A stretch of DNA of 64,000 nucleotides from Xaviernesmea oryzae. Its GTDB lineage: Bacteria; Pseudomonadota; Alphaproteobacteria; Rhizobiales; Rhizobiaceae. Numbering within the stretch: position 1 is the stretch's first letter; every line of letters starts with the position of its first letter. Below are positions 26,234-35,661 of this stretch, piece by piece. The position numbers and the translations under genes are program-made. The DNA lies in the NCBI RefSeq assembly GCF_900177415.1, contig NZ_FXAF01000006.1, positions 644,001 through 708,000 of the forward strand, given 5' to 3'. Under the pieces are notes generated by a model. The model was not told the DNA's origin and searched no databases. It saw nothing but the letters and a program-made list of their open reading frames with translations.

Positions 26234-27151
26234 ATGAGCAACCGTCTGACTGTCATCGGAGCGCCGACAAGCGCCGGGGCATATGCTCCCGGGCAGGAGA
26301 AGGCTCCCGAGACTTTTCGGCGCCACGGATTGATTCCCGCCTTGGAGCGGGCCGGATGGCGCGTTGGGGACATGGGCGACCTTGCCTGTTTCCGGTGGCG
26401 TCCGGACCTCGGCAATCGAAACGCCATGAACCTGGGGCCTGTGCGCGAAGCGGCGATGGCGCTCTCCCGGCACGTCGGGCACGCCATGGCGGAGGGCGAG
26501 GCGGCGCTCGTCCTTGGCGGTGACTGCACCATCGAACTGGGTGTCGTCGCCGGCGCGCTGAGTGACGGCGCTTCGGTCGGCTTGATCTATATCGATGGCG
26601 ACGCCGATCTCAACGTGCCGGAAACCGCCGAAGGGGCCCTTGACTGGACTGGCATCGCCCACATGCTCGATCTACCCGGCGCGCTTCCTGATCTGAGTGG
26701 TCTCGCATCGAGACGACCGATGCTTCATCCCTCCGACGTGCTGCTGTTCGGTGCCCATGAGGTCACGGCGCCCGAGGCGAGAACGATCGCCGTCAACGAC
26801 ATTCGACACATCGTTCTGCCGGAGATCAAAGCGGACCCGGCGGCTGTGGCCGAAAAGGCAAAGACCTGGGGACTCCGCTTCGACCGTCTGCTCGTTCACG
26901 TGGACATCGATGTGCTTGCGTTTACGTCGTTTCCGATCGCCGAGAACGTCCGCTACGGAGCGCGGGACACCGGCCTCGAGCTCGAAGAGCTCGGCAAGGT
27001 GCTTGATATCCTCCTGGCAGCGCCCAACTGGCGCGTACTGACCCTGGCCGAGTTGAATCCGGATCACGCGCCTGACGAGACCGCCGCATTCGGCAGCCTC
27101 ATCGCTATGCTGGCGCACGCGCTCGCACCGATTGCGGCCGCCGATGCGTAG
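26234..27151 (+). CDS. Arginase-fold protein with substituted metal ligands
   Basis: The protein is 305 aa, MSNRLTVIGAPTSAGAYAPGQEKAPETFRRH. Fold marks are present: VLGGDCTIELGV, LIYIDGDADLNVPE, LLVHVDIDVLAFTSFP. In true arginases these are GGDH, DAHxD and DxDxxDP; here the first His is Cys and the second is Asp, although the Asp residues remain. Substrate and metal are unknown; an agmatinase/formiminoglutamase role is not supported. Start set at ATG 26234 by family length. Confidence 0.75.
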   Translation: MSNRLTVIGAPTSAGAYAPGQEKAPETFRRHGLIPALERAGWRVGDMGDLACFRWRPDLGNRNAMNLGPVREAAMALSRHVGHAMAEGEAALVLGGDCTIELGVVAGALSDGASVGLIYIDGDADLNVPETAEGALDWTGIAHMLDLPGALPDLSGLASRRPMLHPSDVLLFGAHEVTAPEARTIAVNDIRHIVLPEIKADPAAVAEKAKTWGLRFDRLLVHVDIDVLAFTSFPIAENVRYGARDTGLELEELGKVLDILLAAPNWRVLTLAELNPDHAPDETAAFGSLIAMLAHALAPIAAADA

Positions 27152-27355
27152 GAGCCGGGCGGTCGCATCCATCCTCGGCGATGTGACAATCGGGCGCTAA
27201 ACTCGCCGTCACCGAATTGGGGCCGATGCCCGCCGGCAAATCGGGGCCATCGCCGAGTAGCAGCGTCGGATCGAAGGTCGCCTCCGGCCCTTCTCCCTAT
27301 CCGGCGCCGGCACTGGCTCGCAGACGATGCCAGCGCAACGCCGGCCGCCTTCAAA

Positions 27356-28933
27356 TCATTCCCACTCGATCGTGCCGGGGGGTTTGCTCGTGACGTCGTA
27401 GACGACGCGGTTGATGCCGCGCACTTCGTTGATGATGCGGGTCGCCGTGCGGCCGAGGAAGTTCATGTCGTAGGGATAGAAATCCGCCGTCATGCCGTCG
27501 ACCGAGGTCACCGCGCGTAGCGCGCAGACGAAATCGTAGGTGCGGTAGTCGCCCATGACGCCGACCGTCTGCACCGGCAGGAGCACGGCGAATGCCTGCC
27601 AGATCGTGTCGTAGAGTCCGGCCTTGCGGATCTCGTCGAGATAGATGGCATCCGCCTTGCGCAGGATGTCGAGCTTTTCGCGCGTCACGCCGCCGGGGCA
27701 GCGGATGGCAAGGCCGGGACCCGGGAAGGGATGGCGGCCGATGAACTGGTCGGGAAGGCCGAGCTCGCGGCCGAGTGCGCGCACCTCGTCCTTGAAGAGC
27801 TCGCGCAGCGGCTCCACGAGCTTCATGTTCATCCGTTCGGGCAGGCCGCCGACATTGTGGTGGCTCTTGATCGTCACCGAAGGACCGCCGGAGAAGGAGA
27901 CGCTTTCGATGACGTCCGGGTAGAGCGTGCCTTGGGCGAGGAAGGCGGGAGCCCCTTTGCCGTCCTCGGCGATCTTCTTCGCTTCCGCCTCGAAGACCTC
28001 GATGAACAGCCGGCCGATCGTCTTGCGCTTCACTTCCGGATCGGAAACGCCGGCAAGTTCGGTGAGGAACAGGTCGGAAGCATCCACATGGACGAGCGGG
28101 ATGTTGTAGTTGTCGCGGAACATCTTCACGACTTCTTCCGCCTCGTTCATCCGCATCAGGCCGTGATCGACGAAGATGCAGGTGAGCTGGTCGCCGATCG
28201 CCTCGTGAATGAGCACGGCCGCGACGGAAGAATCGACGCCGCCGGAAAGGCCGCAGATGACCCGTTCCTTGCCGACCTGCTCGCGGATCTTGCGGATCAT
28301 CTCGGCGCGGTAGGCGGACATGGTCCAGTCGGACTTCAGCCCGGCGATCTTGTGCACGAAATTGGAGAGAAGCTTGGCGCCATCGGGCGTATGCACCACT
28401 TCCGGGTGGAACATGGTCGTGTAGTAGTGTCGGCTCTCATCCGCTGCGATCGCGAACGGCGCATTCTCGGAGGTGGCGATGACCTCGAAACCTTCCGGCA
28501 GCTTGGTAACGCGGTCGCCATGGCTCATCCAGACGGGGTAGCGCTTGCCGGTCTCCCAGAAGCCGTCGAAGAGCGGGCTCTTCGCCTTGATCTCCACGTC
28601 GGCGCGGCCGAATTCCGCTGCGTGCCCGCCTTCCACCTCGCCGCCGAGCTGCAGGCAGAGCGTCTGCTGGCCGTAGCAGATGCCGAGGATCGGCACGCCC
28701 GAATCGAATACCGCCTGCGGTGCGCGGGGGCTGCCTTCGGTCGTCACCGAGGCCGGGCCGCCGGAGAAGATCACGCCCTTGGGCTGGAGTTTCTCGAAGG
28801 CGGCGGCCGCGTTCTGGAACGGGTGGATTTCGCAGTAGACGCCGGATTCGCGGATGCGACGCGCGATGAGCTGCGTCACCTGGCTGCCGAAATCGATGAT
28901 GAGGATGCTGTCGGGATGAGCTGTCTGGGTCAT
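27356..28933 (-). CDS. guaA: GMP synthase (glutamine-hydrolysing)
   Basis: The protein is 525 aa. It has an N-terminal class I glutamine amidotransferase ([13 protein letters not shown] with catalytic Cys; MFHPEVVHT with the catalytic His), then the ATP-pyrophosphatase ([18 protein letters not shown]), ending [11 protein letters not shown]. It converts XMP to GMP, the last step of guanine nucleotide synthesis. It lies 40 bp downstream of the mtnN-like gene on the same strand. The ATG is preceded by CTTTAAAG rather than a strong Shine-Dalgarno. Confidence 0.98.
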   Translation of the reverse strand: MTQTAHPDSILIIDFGSQVTQLIARRIRESGVYCEIHPFQNAAAAFEKLQPKGVIFSGGPASVTTEGSPRAPQAVFDSGVPILGICYGQQTLCLQLGGEVEGGHAAEFGRADVEIKAKSPLFDGFWETGKRYPVWMSHGDRVTKLPEGFEVIATSENAPFAIAADESRHYYTTMFHPEVVHTPDGAKLLSNFVHKIAGLKSDWTMSAYRAEMIRKIREQVGKERVICGLSGGVDSSVAAVLIHEAIGDQLTCIFVDHGLMRMNEAEEVVKMFRDNYNIPLVHVDASDLFLTELAGVSDPEVKRKTIGRLFIEVFEAEAKKIAEDGKGAPAFLAQGTLYPDVIESVSFSGGPSVTIKSHHNVGGLPERMNMKLVEPLRELFKDEVRALGRELGLPDQFIGRHPFPGPGLAIRCPGGVTREKLDILRKADAIYLDEIRKAGLYDTIWQAFAVLLPVQTVGVMGDYRTYDFVCALRAVTSVDGMTADFYPYDMNFLGRTATRIINEVRGINRVVYDVTSKPPGTIEWE

Positions 28934-28973
28934 GGCGAGCCTTTAAAGAAAAGTTGCATTTCTTGCAACTGCG

Positions 28974-29639
28974 TCAGAGCGCCAATTCGCCGCTTTTCAG
29001 GGCCTTCGTGAGGCTGTCGACCGCTGCCGCCAGCTTTTCGTCGATCACATGCAGGTATTCGGTCCAGTTGCCGACATGTTTCAGCTCTTCCTTGCCATCG
29101 GAAATGCCGCGCAGGCCGATCAGCGGAAGATCGAAGAGCTGGCAGCAGCGCATCACGGCGAAGGTCTCCATGTCGACCATGTCGGCTTCGATGCGATCGT
29201 AGGCCGGTCCGGAGACGATATTGCCGCCGGTGGAGAGCGAGGCTGCCGGAATGCCGGGAATGCAGTGCGCGAGCGGCATGATTGCGGGATGGTCGAGAAA
29301 GGGCGTCCGGCCCTTTTCGAACCCGAGCGGCGAAGCGTCCATGTCGCGATAGGCGACCGAGGAGACCTGGTAGATTTCCGTCTGTTCGAGGCTGCGGGAC
29401 CCGGCCGACCCGAGCGAGACGACGAGGTCGGGCAGCCCGCCGGCCGCCTCCAGCTTCGTCAGCGCATGGGAAAGCACCACGGCCGCCTCGACCGGGCCGA
29501 CGCCGGTCATCAGCGGCTTGATGCGGGATTTGAGTGCCGGGCCGTATTCGGCGTCCACCGCCATGACGAAGAGGACGGACTTGCCGCCGGCAAGGCTCGG
29601 CTCGCCCATCGGCAACCCGTGGGGAGATGGAGCGGTCAT
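28974..29639 (-). CDS. 5'-methylthioadenosine/S-adenosylhomocysteine nucleosidase-like protein
   Basis: The protein is 221 aa. SVLFVMAVDAEYGPALKSRIKPLMTGVGPVEAAVVLSHAL begins the nucleoside phosphorylase/hydrolase fold; STGGNIVSGPAYDRIEADMVDMETFAVMRC holds the VDMETFAV signature, and PLIGLRGISDGKEELK the ISDG acid. It would cleave MTA/SAH or a related nucleoside. Its ATG overlaps the PaaI-like gene stop by four bases (ATGA), so both are coupled. Confidence 0.88.
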   Translation of the reverse strand: MTAPSPHGLPMGEPSLAGGKSVLFVMAVDAEYGPALKSRIKPLMTGVGPVEAAVVLSHALTKLEAAGGLPDLVVSLGSAGSRSLEQTEIYQVSSVAYRDMDASPLGFEKGRTPFLDHPAIMPLAHCIPGIPAASLSTGGNIVSGPAYDRIEADMVDMETFAVMRCCQLFDLPLIGLRGISDGKEELKHVGNWTEYLHVIDEKLAAAVDSLTKALKSGELAL

Positions 29640-30085
29640 CCGGTCACGTCCTGCCTGCCGCGGATCACCATCATCGTGCCGGTCATGGAGGCGATGAGCT
29701 TGGCGGGCCCGTCGCCGATCGCATAGGCGCGGCCGTCGGCGACGATGATGGTGGAGCCCGGCTTGGTGATCTCGCCGCGGAAGAGGAAGCGTTCGCCGCG
29801 GCCGGGCGACATCAGGTTCACCTTGAACTCGATGGTGAGGATCGAGGCGTCCGGATCGATGACCGTATAGGCGGCATAGCCGCAGGCGGAATCGAGCGCG
29901 GCGGAGATGACGCCGGCATGCAGGAAGCCGTGCTGCTGGGTGAGTTTCTGATCGAAGGGCAGCTCGATCTCCACCAGGGCCGGTTCGACGCGCGTCAGCT
30001 CGGCCCCGAGCATCGCCATCGCGCCCTGCTTGTCGAAGCTCTGGCGCACCCGCTCGCGGAAATCGCCTGTGTCTCTCCCGTTCAT
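29636..30085 (-). CDS. PaaI-family hotdog thioesterase
   Basis: The protein is 149 aa, a hotdog fold with the PaaI pattern QQHGFLHAGVISAALDSACGYAAYTVIDPDASILTIEFKVNLMSPGRGERF; the HGG-like substrate motif here is HGFLHAG, followed by the conserved Asp/Ser region. It would hydrolyse acyl-CoA, probably phenylacetate- or related acyl-CoA derivatives. It is coupled to the mtnN-like gene, which is unusual pairing but common neighbourhood in rhizobia as far as I can judge. Confidence 0.87.
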   Translation of the reverse strand: MNGRDTGDFRERVRQSFDKQGAMAMLGAELTRVEPALVEIELPFDQKLTQQHGFLHAGVISAALDSACGYAAYTVIDPDASILTIEFKVNLMSPGRGERFLFRGEITKPGSTIIVADGRAYAIGDGPAKLIASMTGTMMVIRGRQDVTG

Positions 30086-30165
30086 CTTCCCGTTCCTTTC
30101 GCAGATGCGAAATTGGCATGGGGAAATGTGTTCGGCAAGCCGCCGCGACGGGTTTTGGGAGAGAG

Positions 30166-31254
30166 TTAAGAACCTATGCGGACGATATGCTGGTCCCAGG
30201 CGACCTGGCTATGGGTGTCGTTGAACTGCCCGTCGTAGGAGGAGACTGCGATGCCATGCGCTGTGGGCGCGACACCCGCCGCATCGCGGACCTTCTCTTC
30301 CCTGAGCACCGCGCCGGTCTTGGCATCGAGGGTCACGGCCGCGCCGCCGACGGGGGAGGTGAGGCCGACAAGCCCTTCGCGGCGGTTGACGGCGATCGCG
30401 CCGACATAATTGCCGAGCCGGATCGTCGTCTCCTGCGGCAGCGAGACGAAGGACAGGTCCTCGCCATGCCCGAACCAGCCCGCGAGCGGCGGCAGCGCGT
30501 TGCGCGGTCCTTCCCACTGGCAGGCGAACCAGATGCGGCCGTCATCGGCGATGTCGAGATGCCGGGTCGAAAGCTGACGGAGTGCCGGCGGCAGGCCGTG
30601 ACGCTGGATGAGTGCGCCCGTCTTCGCGTCGAGCAGCACCAGCGACGGCTCCATGCGGTCGAGATTGAGCTTGGTGCGGCCGAAATCCGGGTGGGTCTCG
30701 ATGCCGCCATTGGCGATGACGAGAAACCGGCCGTCGTCGGAGACGGTCATGTCGTGGGTGCCGATGCCATGGGCGTCGAACTCGCCGACGCGCCGGAATT
30801 CGTCGCGTGCGTCGTAGATGCCGATCATGCCGCGATTGCCGTCGAAATCGTTCTCGCTGGCATAGAGCAGCGTGCCGTCCGGCGAGAAATGCCCGTGTCC
30901 GTAGAAATGCCGGCCTTCCGGCGAGGTGATGATCACCGGTCCGGCCTGTCGGGACGGATCGAAGACCATGGCGAAAGTGCCGGGACGGCGGGCGAAGGCG
31001 ACGGCGCGGCCGGTCGCGGCGCTATAGGCCATGCCATGCGCGCGGGCGGGCAGCGCCACGCGGTCGACGATCTCGCCGCGTTCCGAAACGGTGGCGATGC
31101 CGAACGAGCCGTCCGGCGCGCGGAAACCCGAGGCATAGACCGCATCGGCGCGTTCGAGCGCCATCAGCGCGCCCGGCGAAAGCGCAGCGGTGAAGGCGAT
31201 ACCCGCCGCCTTCAGGAAACCGCGCCGGTCGATGGCCTCGCCGCGCCAGGTCAT
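30166..31254 (-). CDS. DUF1513 protein, Tat-exported beta-propeller-like
   Basis: The protein is 362 aa with a twin-arginine leader (MTWRGEAIDRRGFLKAAGIAFTAALSPGAL). The rest is a repeated beta-strand pattern with YGHGHFSPDGTLLYASENDFDGNRGMIGIYD and IGTHDMTVSDDGRFLVIANGG, a propeller-like DUF1513 domain. Members are periplasmic and adjacent to imelysin genes; function unknown. It is the last gene of the imelysin operon, four bases after the previous stop. ATG 31254 chosen over 31311 as the Tat motif starts there. Confidence 0.88.
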   Translation of the reverse strand: MTWRGEAIDRRGFLKAAGIAFTAALSPGALMALERADAVYASGFRAPDGSFGIATVSERGEIVDRVALPARAHGMAYSAATGRAVAFARRPGTFAMVFDPSRQAGPVIITSPEGRHFYGHGHFSPDGTLLYASENDFDGNRGMIGIYDARDEFRRVGEFDAHGIGTHDMTVSDDGRFLVIANGGIETHPDFGRTKLNLDRMEPSLVLLDAKTGALIQRHGLPPALRQLSTRHLDIADDGRIWFACQWEGPRNALPPLAGWFGHGEDLSFVSLPQETTIRLGNYVGAIAVNRREGLVGLTSPVGGAAVTLDAKTGAVLREEKVRDAAGVAPTAHGIAVSSYDGQFNDTHSQVAWDQHIVRIGS

Positions 31255-31258
31255 GAAA

Positions 31259-32362
31259 TCAATCCCCGTCCGCGAAGGAGAAGCCGGAGCTGAGGCCGAT
31301 CGCGCCGCCATAGCCGTCGTTCAGCCTGGTGATGACGTTCTTGCCGTCGGCCAGCAGCGTATCGAGCTTCCCGCGTTCGGCTTCGTCGGACACGGCCTTT
31401 TCGAGATCGGGCGTGATGGTGCCGGAAAGCTCGATCATCGATTTCAGCGTGGACTGGATTTCGGTAACGACCGGCCGGTCCTTCTCCTGCAGCAGTTCCA
31501 CCATGCCGGATGTCTCCAGCAGCGCCGAAAGGCCTTCGAGATTGCCCTTCACGCTCGGCCAGGTGCTCTCCGAACGCCAGAACAGCGCCTGCTTCGGAAA
31601 TTTTGCCTTGTCGGCGCCCTTGTAGAAGGTCTCGATGCGCTGGTCGCGCACGGCTTCGGCGCCGTGCACGAGAATGCCGAGCAGCGCGGTGACCGCCTCG
31701 CCGCCGGTGCGGAAGACCGGATTGTCCGGCCCCGGCTGTTCCCAGGCCTTCTGGATGCCGTCCGGTGCGTCCCAGATGCCGGAAAGTTCGCGGGCGACAT
31801 TGGCGATATTGCCGGCGACGGCCGCGCCGTAGCGGCAGCGGAAACCGTTCTTTTCGCTCGAAAGCGTCTCGGAACCGGTGCCGAAGAGGAGATATTCCAG
31901 CGCTCCGAAACCTTGCGTCGCGACGCTCTTGGTGGCGAGCGTGGCGGGGTCGGCCGCCGTCTCGTCGGATTTGGAAAGCACGGCCTGCACCTGCTTCAAC
32001 CCCGTGCTCTTGCGGTCGGGATAGAAGAGGATGCGCTCGAAACGGTTCTGCTCGATTACCGGGCCGACGCGCACCACCTCGATATACGCCCAGCTCACCG
32101 CCGTATCGCGGAAGGCGGCCCTGGCGGCATCGTGACGAGCCGGGGAGGGCGCCTCGCAGAGCGTCTTCATCGCGGCGGTCATCTTCTCGGCCGATTGCCG
32201 GAAGGCGTCGTAGCCCGGCCGGATGAAGCCGTCCACCGCCGCCGTCATCACCTTCGTCACAGCCGCGTCGGGAAGCGTGACGGCGGGCGCGGTGTCGGCC
32301 TCCTGGGCGGATGTCACGGCGGGCAGGAGCAAGATGAGCCCGGCGGCAAGAATTGTGCGCAT
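31259..32362 (-). CDS. Imelysin-family protein (second copy, GxHxxE altered)
   Basis: The protein is 367 aa with a signal peptide (MRTILAAGLILLLPAVTSAQ). The M75/imelysin repeat fold is visible: FERILFYPDRKST, ATQGFGALEYLLFG and a second-half GEAVTALLGILVHGAEAVRD. At the conserved GxHxxE position it has GFGALE (residues 151-156): the His is Gly, so the usual metal-site His is missing. It lies between the DUF1111 and DUF1513 genes. Role probably iron acquisition, from context. Confidence 0.85.
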   Translation of the reverse strand: MRTILAAGLILLLPAVTSAQEADTAPAVTLPDAAVTKVMTAAVDGFIRPGYDAFRQSAEKMTAAMKTLCEAPSPARHDAARAAFRDTAVSWAYIEVVRVGPVIEQNRFERILFYPDRKSTGLKQVQAVLSKSDETAADPATLATKSVATQGFGALEYLLFGTGSETLSSEKNGFRCRYGAAVAGNIANVARELSGIWDAPDGIQKAWEQPGPDNPVFRTGGEAVTALLGILVHGAEAVRDQRIETFYKGADKAKFPKQALFWRSESTWPSVKGNLEGLSALLETSGMVELLQEKDRPVVTEIQSTLKSMIELSGTITPDLEKAVSDEAERGKLDTLLADGKNVITRLNDGYGGAIGLSSGFSFADGD

Positions 32363-32374
32363 CAGAGTGACCCC

Positions 32375-33925
32375 TTAAAGAGACCCGAGGAATTTGACGA
32401 GGGCGGCGCGGTCGTCCTTCGAAAGCGCGGCGAAGGCGTCGCGTGCCTTTTGCGCTTCCCCGCCATGCCAGAGGATGGCTTCGGTGAGATTGCGGGCCCG
32501 CCCGTCATGCAGGAAGAAGGTATGGCCGTTGACGGTCTCCGTCAGCCCGATCCCCCAGAGCGGCTGGGTGCGCCATTCGCGGCCGTCCGCCACGCCGACC
32601 TGCTGCCCGTCGGCGAGGCCTTCGCCCATGTCGTGCAGCAGGAAATCCGAATAGGGCCAGATGAGCTGGAAGGCATGCGCCTTGTTGCCGGCATCGCGGC
32701 GGGTGACGAATTTCGGCGTATGGCAGGCGATGCAGCCGGATTGCTGGAAGAGCTGCTTGCCCTTCAGCACCGTCGGATCGGCGAGGTCGCGCCGGGCGGG
32801 TACCGCGAGGTTTTCCGAATAGAACGTCACGAGTTCCATGACCGGATCGGGTGCCTCGACGGGACCCAGCCGTTCCTGCACGCCGGTCGGCATGGCGAGG
32901 CATTCGGCCTCCGCCTTGGTGCAGTCGCCATGGCTGGAAGGATTGTCCGGGGTGGAGATGCCCATGTCCCCGGCGAAGGCGGACGCGCTCTGGTCGCGGA
33001 TCGTCGCGTTTTGCGCCTTGTAGCCGAAACGGCCGAGTTTCAATTCTCCGCTCCGGTGGTCGCGAACCAGCGCCGGCTTGCCGGAAATGCCGTCGCCGTC
33101 CCTGTCGTCCGGATCGGCCTTGGCGAGGATGTCGCTTTCGTGGATCGCCTGGATGAGGCCCATACCGATCATCGGCGGGGCGACGCGCGGCGAAACCGTC
33201 ACGTCGCTCTCCAGAGGACCGTGGCTGAGACCGGCGACGGAATAGGCGGGTTTGCGCAGATGCACCACCTCGCCGCCGGCCAGCGTCACGGGGATTTCCT
33301 CATAGGAGATCTGCATCCGCCCCTCGGATTTGAGGCCCGGCACGGCAAGATCCTGCAACTGCTCGCCATAGGTCGCATCCGGGAAATTGAGCTTCCGGTA
33401 ATCGGCGATCGCTTCGCGTTCCTCGTCGGTGCGGGCGGGGCGGGCGAGGCGGAGGAACATCGACGTCGCGTCCGCGGAGCCTTCCGGCGGATGTCCGCGG
33501 CCGTCCTTCAGATGGCAGCTCTGACAGGCGCGGGCGTTGAAGAGCGGGCCGAGCCCGTCGGAGGCCTGCGTGGAGGAGGGCGCCGAAACCCAGAGCTTGG
33601 TGAAGAGCGCATTGCCGAGCTTGAAGGTCTCCTCCTCCTCAAAGGTGAGGTTGGCGGAAAAATGCGAGAAGGCGTTGCCGTTGACGATCGCCCGGCTGGT
33701 CGCAGCCCCGCCTTCCATCAGCTCGAACTGCTCCGGCTTGGAAAAATCCGTCGTCGGGCGCGTGACGGCCTCGACGCGCTTCTGGTCCTTCGGATTGAGG
33801 TCCGAGCGCGTCGTCGGGAAGATCGGATCTCCGCCCGCCGCGATCAGCGGGGTCAGAAGCAGGGCGCCCGAAAGAACCGGCAGGAGGAAAATCGGGATGG
33901 ATTTGCGACGTATTGCTGGGGTCAT
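32375..33925 (-). CDS. DUF1111 di-haem oxidoreductase (thiol-oxidoreductase-like, periplasmic)
   Basis: The protein is 516 aa with a signal/anchor (residues 9-30) and two c-type haem sites: CQSCH at 134-138 and CIACH at 398-402, the family being called di-haem oxidoreductase/putative peroxidase. Conserved TPLWGIGLTETVNGHTFFLHDGRARNLTEAILWHGGEA near the end is a hallmark. It would be a periplasmic haem enzyme reducing or oxidising a partner of the imelysins. ATG 33925 chosen as start because an upstream extension to 34444 runs through repeat sequence. Confidence 0.9.
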   Translation of the reverse strand: MTPAIRRKSIPIFLLPVLSGALLLTPLIAAGGDPIFPTTRSDLNPKDQKRVEAVTRPTTDFSKPEQFELMEGGAATSRAIVNGNAFSHFSANLTFEEEETFKLGNALFTKLWVSAPSSTQASDGLGPLFNARACQSCHLKDGRGHPPEGSADATSMFLRLARPARTDEEREAIADYRKLNFPDATYGEQLQDLAVPGLKSEGRMQISYEEIPVTLAGGEVVHLRKPAYSVAGLSHGPLESDVTVSPRVAPPMIGMGLIQAIHESDILAKADPDDRDGDGISGKPALVRDHRSGELKLGRFGYKAQNATIRDQSASAFAGDMGISTPDNPSSHGDCTKAEAECLAMPTGVQERLGPVEAPDPVMELVTFYSENLAVPARRDLADPTVLKGKQLFQQSGCIACHTPKFVTRRDAGNKAHAFQLIWPYSDFLLHDMGEGLADGQQVGVADGREWRTQPLWGIGLTETVNGHTFFLHDGRARNLTEAILWHGGEAQKARDAFAALSKDDRAALVKFLGSL

Positions 33926-34304
33926 GGATTGCCGGGACGATGCCCCTCCCCAGCCTGTCCACTCCGAGGGGAAACCATTGCACGTGAGCGACGAGGAGGG
34001 CGGCAAGCTCCCTCTGATCTCCCCCCTTGAGGGGGAGATGTCACGAGAGTGACAGAGGGGGGTGACAACGTCGTATCGAAGCCGGTCGATGAATGTGGCG
34101 GGAAAATACCCCCCTCTGCCCTGCCGGGCATCTCCCCCCTCAAGGGGGGAGATCGGTATGCCGCGCAGTTTTCCGCCATAGGTCACCGGCTCGCCCTCGT
34201 CAGGAAGGCAGCCGGAAGGCCAGACGGAATGGCGGCTTGCTTTTCGCACGTTCATCGACGTTCGGGCCGCACACTCTTCGCCGCGGCCCACCTTTTTCGG
34301 TTCA
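33926..34304. other. 379-bp intergenic gap between the imelysin A and DUF1111 genes
   Basis: The central part is the repeat at 34016-34154. The remainder (33926-34015 and 34155-34304) shows no coding frame or RNA gene. A gap this long inside an operon is unusual and may allow a separate promoter for DUF1111. Confidence 0.5.
34016..34154. repeat. Inverted GC-rich intergenic repeat in the imelysin operon
   Basis: A left arm from GATCTCCCCCCTTGAGGGGG (34016 on) through AGAGGGGGGT (about 34063) faces a right arm from CCCCCCTCTGCCC (34109) to GGGGGGAGATC (34154). The arms are imperfect complements of one another. The sequence is related to the element at 60800-60990. It lies in the gap between imelysin A and DUF1111, inside the operon. 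Confidence 0.7.
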
Positions 34305-35579
34305 TCATTTGAAGACGGCGTCGGGATTGTCGAGGCTGTCGGAACCTTCAAGCTCGACCGTGCCGAGATCCAGCGCCGCAATGACGCGCTCGATGCTCTT
34401 GGTCTGGTCGACCAGGCCGTCGATCGCCTTCTGCACGACCGCATTGCCCTGGGTGTTGCCTTCGCCGATCATCTGGTCGTAGGCCTCCACCTTCTGGGCG
34501 CGGTCGGCCATGGCGTTCATCGCGTCGAGCGTCGCGTCGAGCTTGCCCCTGACTTCCGTGTCGAGCGCCTTGTCCTTGGCGGCGACCAGTTCCGAAAGCG
34601 ACGGGCCGGTCATCTTGGTGCCGTCGACACGCACATATTCGCCGGTATAGGCCGACTTGATGCCGATCGCGTCGTTGAGATGCGAGGCATAGGTATTGTC
34701 GGAGAAGCAATCGTGCTCTTCTTCCGGATCGTGCAGCAGCAGGCCGAGCTTCATGCGCTCGCCGGCGAGCTCGCCATAGGAGAGCGAGCCCATGCCGGTC
34801 AGGATCGCGGTCAAGCCGGCCTTCGGATCGGCCTCGACATTCTTCGTGGCCTCGCCGTCCGGCGCCCAGGCCTTCACCATGTCTTCGAGATCGGCAACGA
34901 GCAGCGTCGAGGCGGCCTTGAGATAGGCCGCGCGCCTGTCGCAATTGCCGCCGGTGCAATTGGCCTTGTCGTAGTCGGTATAGGGCCGCTCGCCGGCGCC
35001 CGGGCCGGTGCCGTGCAGATCCTGACCCCAGAGCAGGAATTCGATGGCGTGATAGCCGGTCGCGACATTCGCCTCGATCTCGCCGGCTTCGTTCAGGCCC
35101 CGGAGCGTCTCGGGCGTGATATCGGTCGCGTCGTAATCCTCGCCGTTGATCTTGATCTTCGGATTGGCGATCACGTTGGCGACGTAGAGCGGATTGGAAT
35201 CGCTCTCCGTGCCGTAGGATGGGTCGACATAATCGATCAGGCCCTCATCCAGCGGCCAGGCATTCACCTTGCCTTCCCAGTCGTCGACGATCGGGTTGCC
35301 GAAGCGATAGACTTCCGTCTGCTGATAGGGAACGCGCGCCTTGATCCAGGCCTCCTTGGCGGCCTTGAGGGTCGCCTCGCCCGGCGTGGCAATCAGCGCG
35401 TCGATCGCGGCGTCCAGGGCCTTGGCGGTGGTGAGCGAGTCCTGATACTTGGCTTCCGCGAGCTCGGCGTAGTGCTTCACCACGGAGGCGGAGTCGGCGG
35501 CTTCGGCCGGCGTGACGGTGAACGCCGCGGAAGCGGCGAGAAGCGCCAGCGTGGCGCCGAAAACGGTCTTGCGGATCAT
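34305..35579 (-). CDS. Imelysin-family protein (iron-regulated, M75-like, intact motif)
   Basis: The protein is 424 aa with a signal peptide (MIRKTVFGATLALLAASAAFTVTPAEA). The imelysin GxHxxE motif is intact as GYHAIEFLLWG (residues 175-180). AWIKARVPYQQTEVYRFGNPIVDDWEGKVNAWPLDEGLIDYV is the family N-half and GSLSYGELAGERMKLGLLLHDPEEEHDCFSDNTYASHLND the C-half. Members (IrpA, ICMP) are periplasmic or surface iron-uptake-linked proteins. It is the first gene of the four-gene unit and has a box like the Irr site upstream. Confidence 0.92.
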   Translation of the reverse strand: MIRKTVFGATLALLAASAAFTVTPAEAADSASVVKHYAELAEAKYQDSLTTAKALDAAIDALIATPGEATLKAAKEAWIKARVPYQQTEVYRFGNPIVDDWEGKVNAWPLDEGLIDYVDPSYGTESDSNPLYVANVIANPKIKINGEDYDATDITPETLRGLNEAGEIEANVATGYHAIEFLLWGQDLHGTGPGAGERPYTDYDKANCTGGNCDRRAAYLKAASTLLVADLEDMVKAWAPDGEATKNVEADPKAGLTAILTGMGSLSYGELAGERMKLGLLLHDPEEEHDCFSDNTYASHLNDAIGIKSAYTGEYVRVDGTKMTGPSLSELVAAKDKALDTEVRGKLDATLDAMNAMADRAQKVEAYDQMIGEGNTQGNAVVQKAIDGLVDQTKSIERVIAALDLGTVELEGSDSLDNPDAVFK

Positions 35580-35661
35580 GTCCCTCTCCTTCGGCGGCCA
35601 GGCTTCCTGCCGCCCAAGACGCGTTCTTCGCGCAAATGGAAACTGGTGTCAAATGATCTAG

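Noticed and set aside
31190..34030. 946-codon plus-strand ORF
   Set aside because: It is antisense to the two imelysin-operon genes that contain haem-binding and signal motifs.
33926..34304. N-terminal extension of DUF1111 upstream of 33925
   Set aside because: It would translate the palindromic repeat; the signal sequence begins at 33925.
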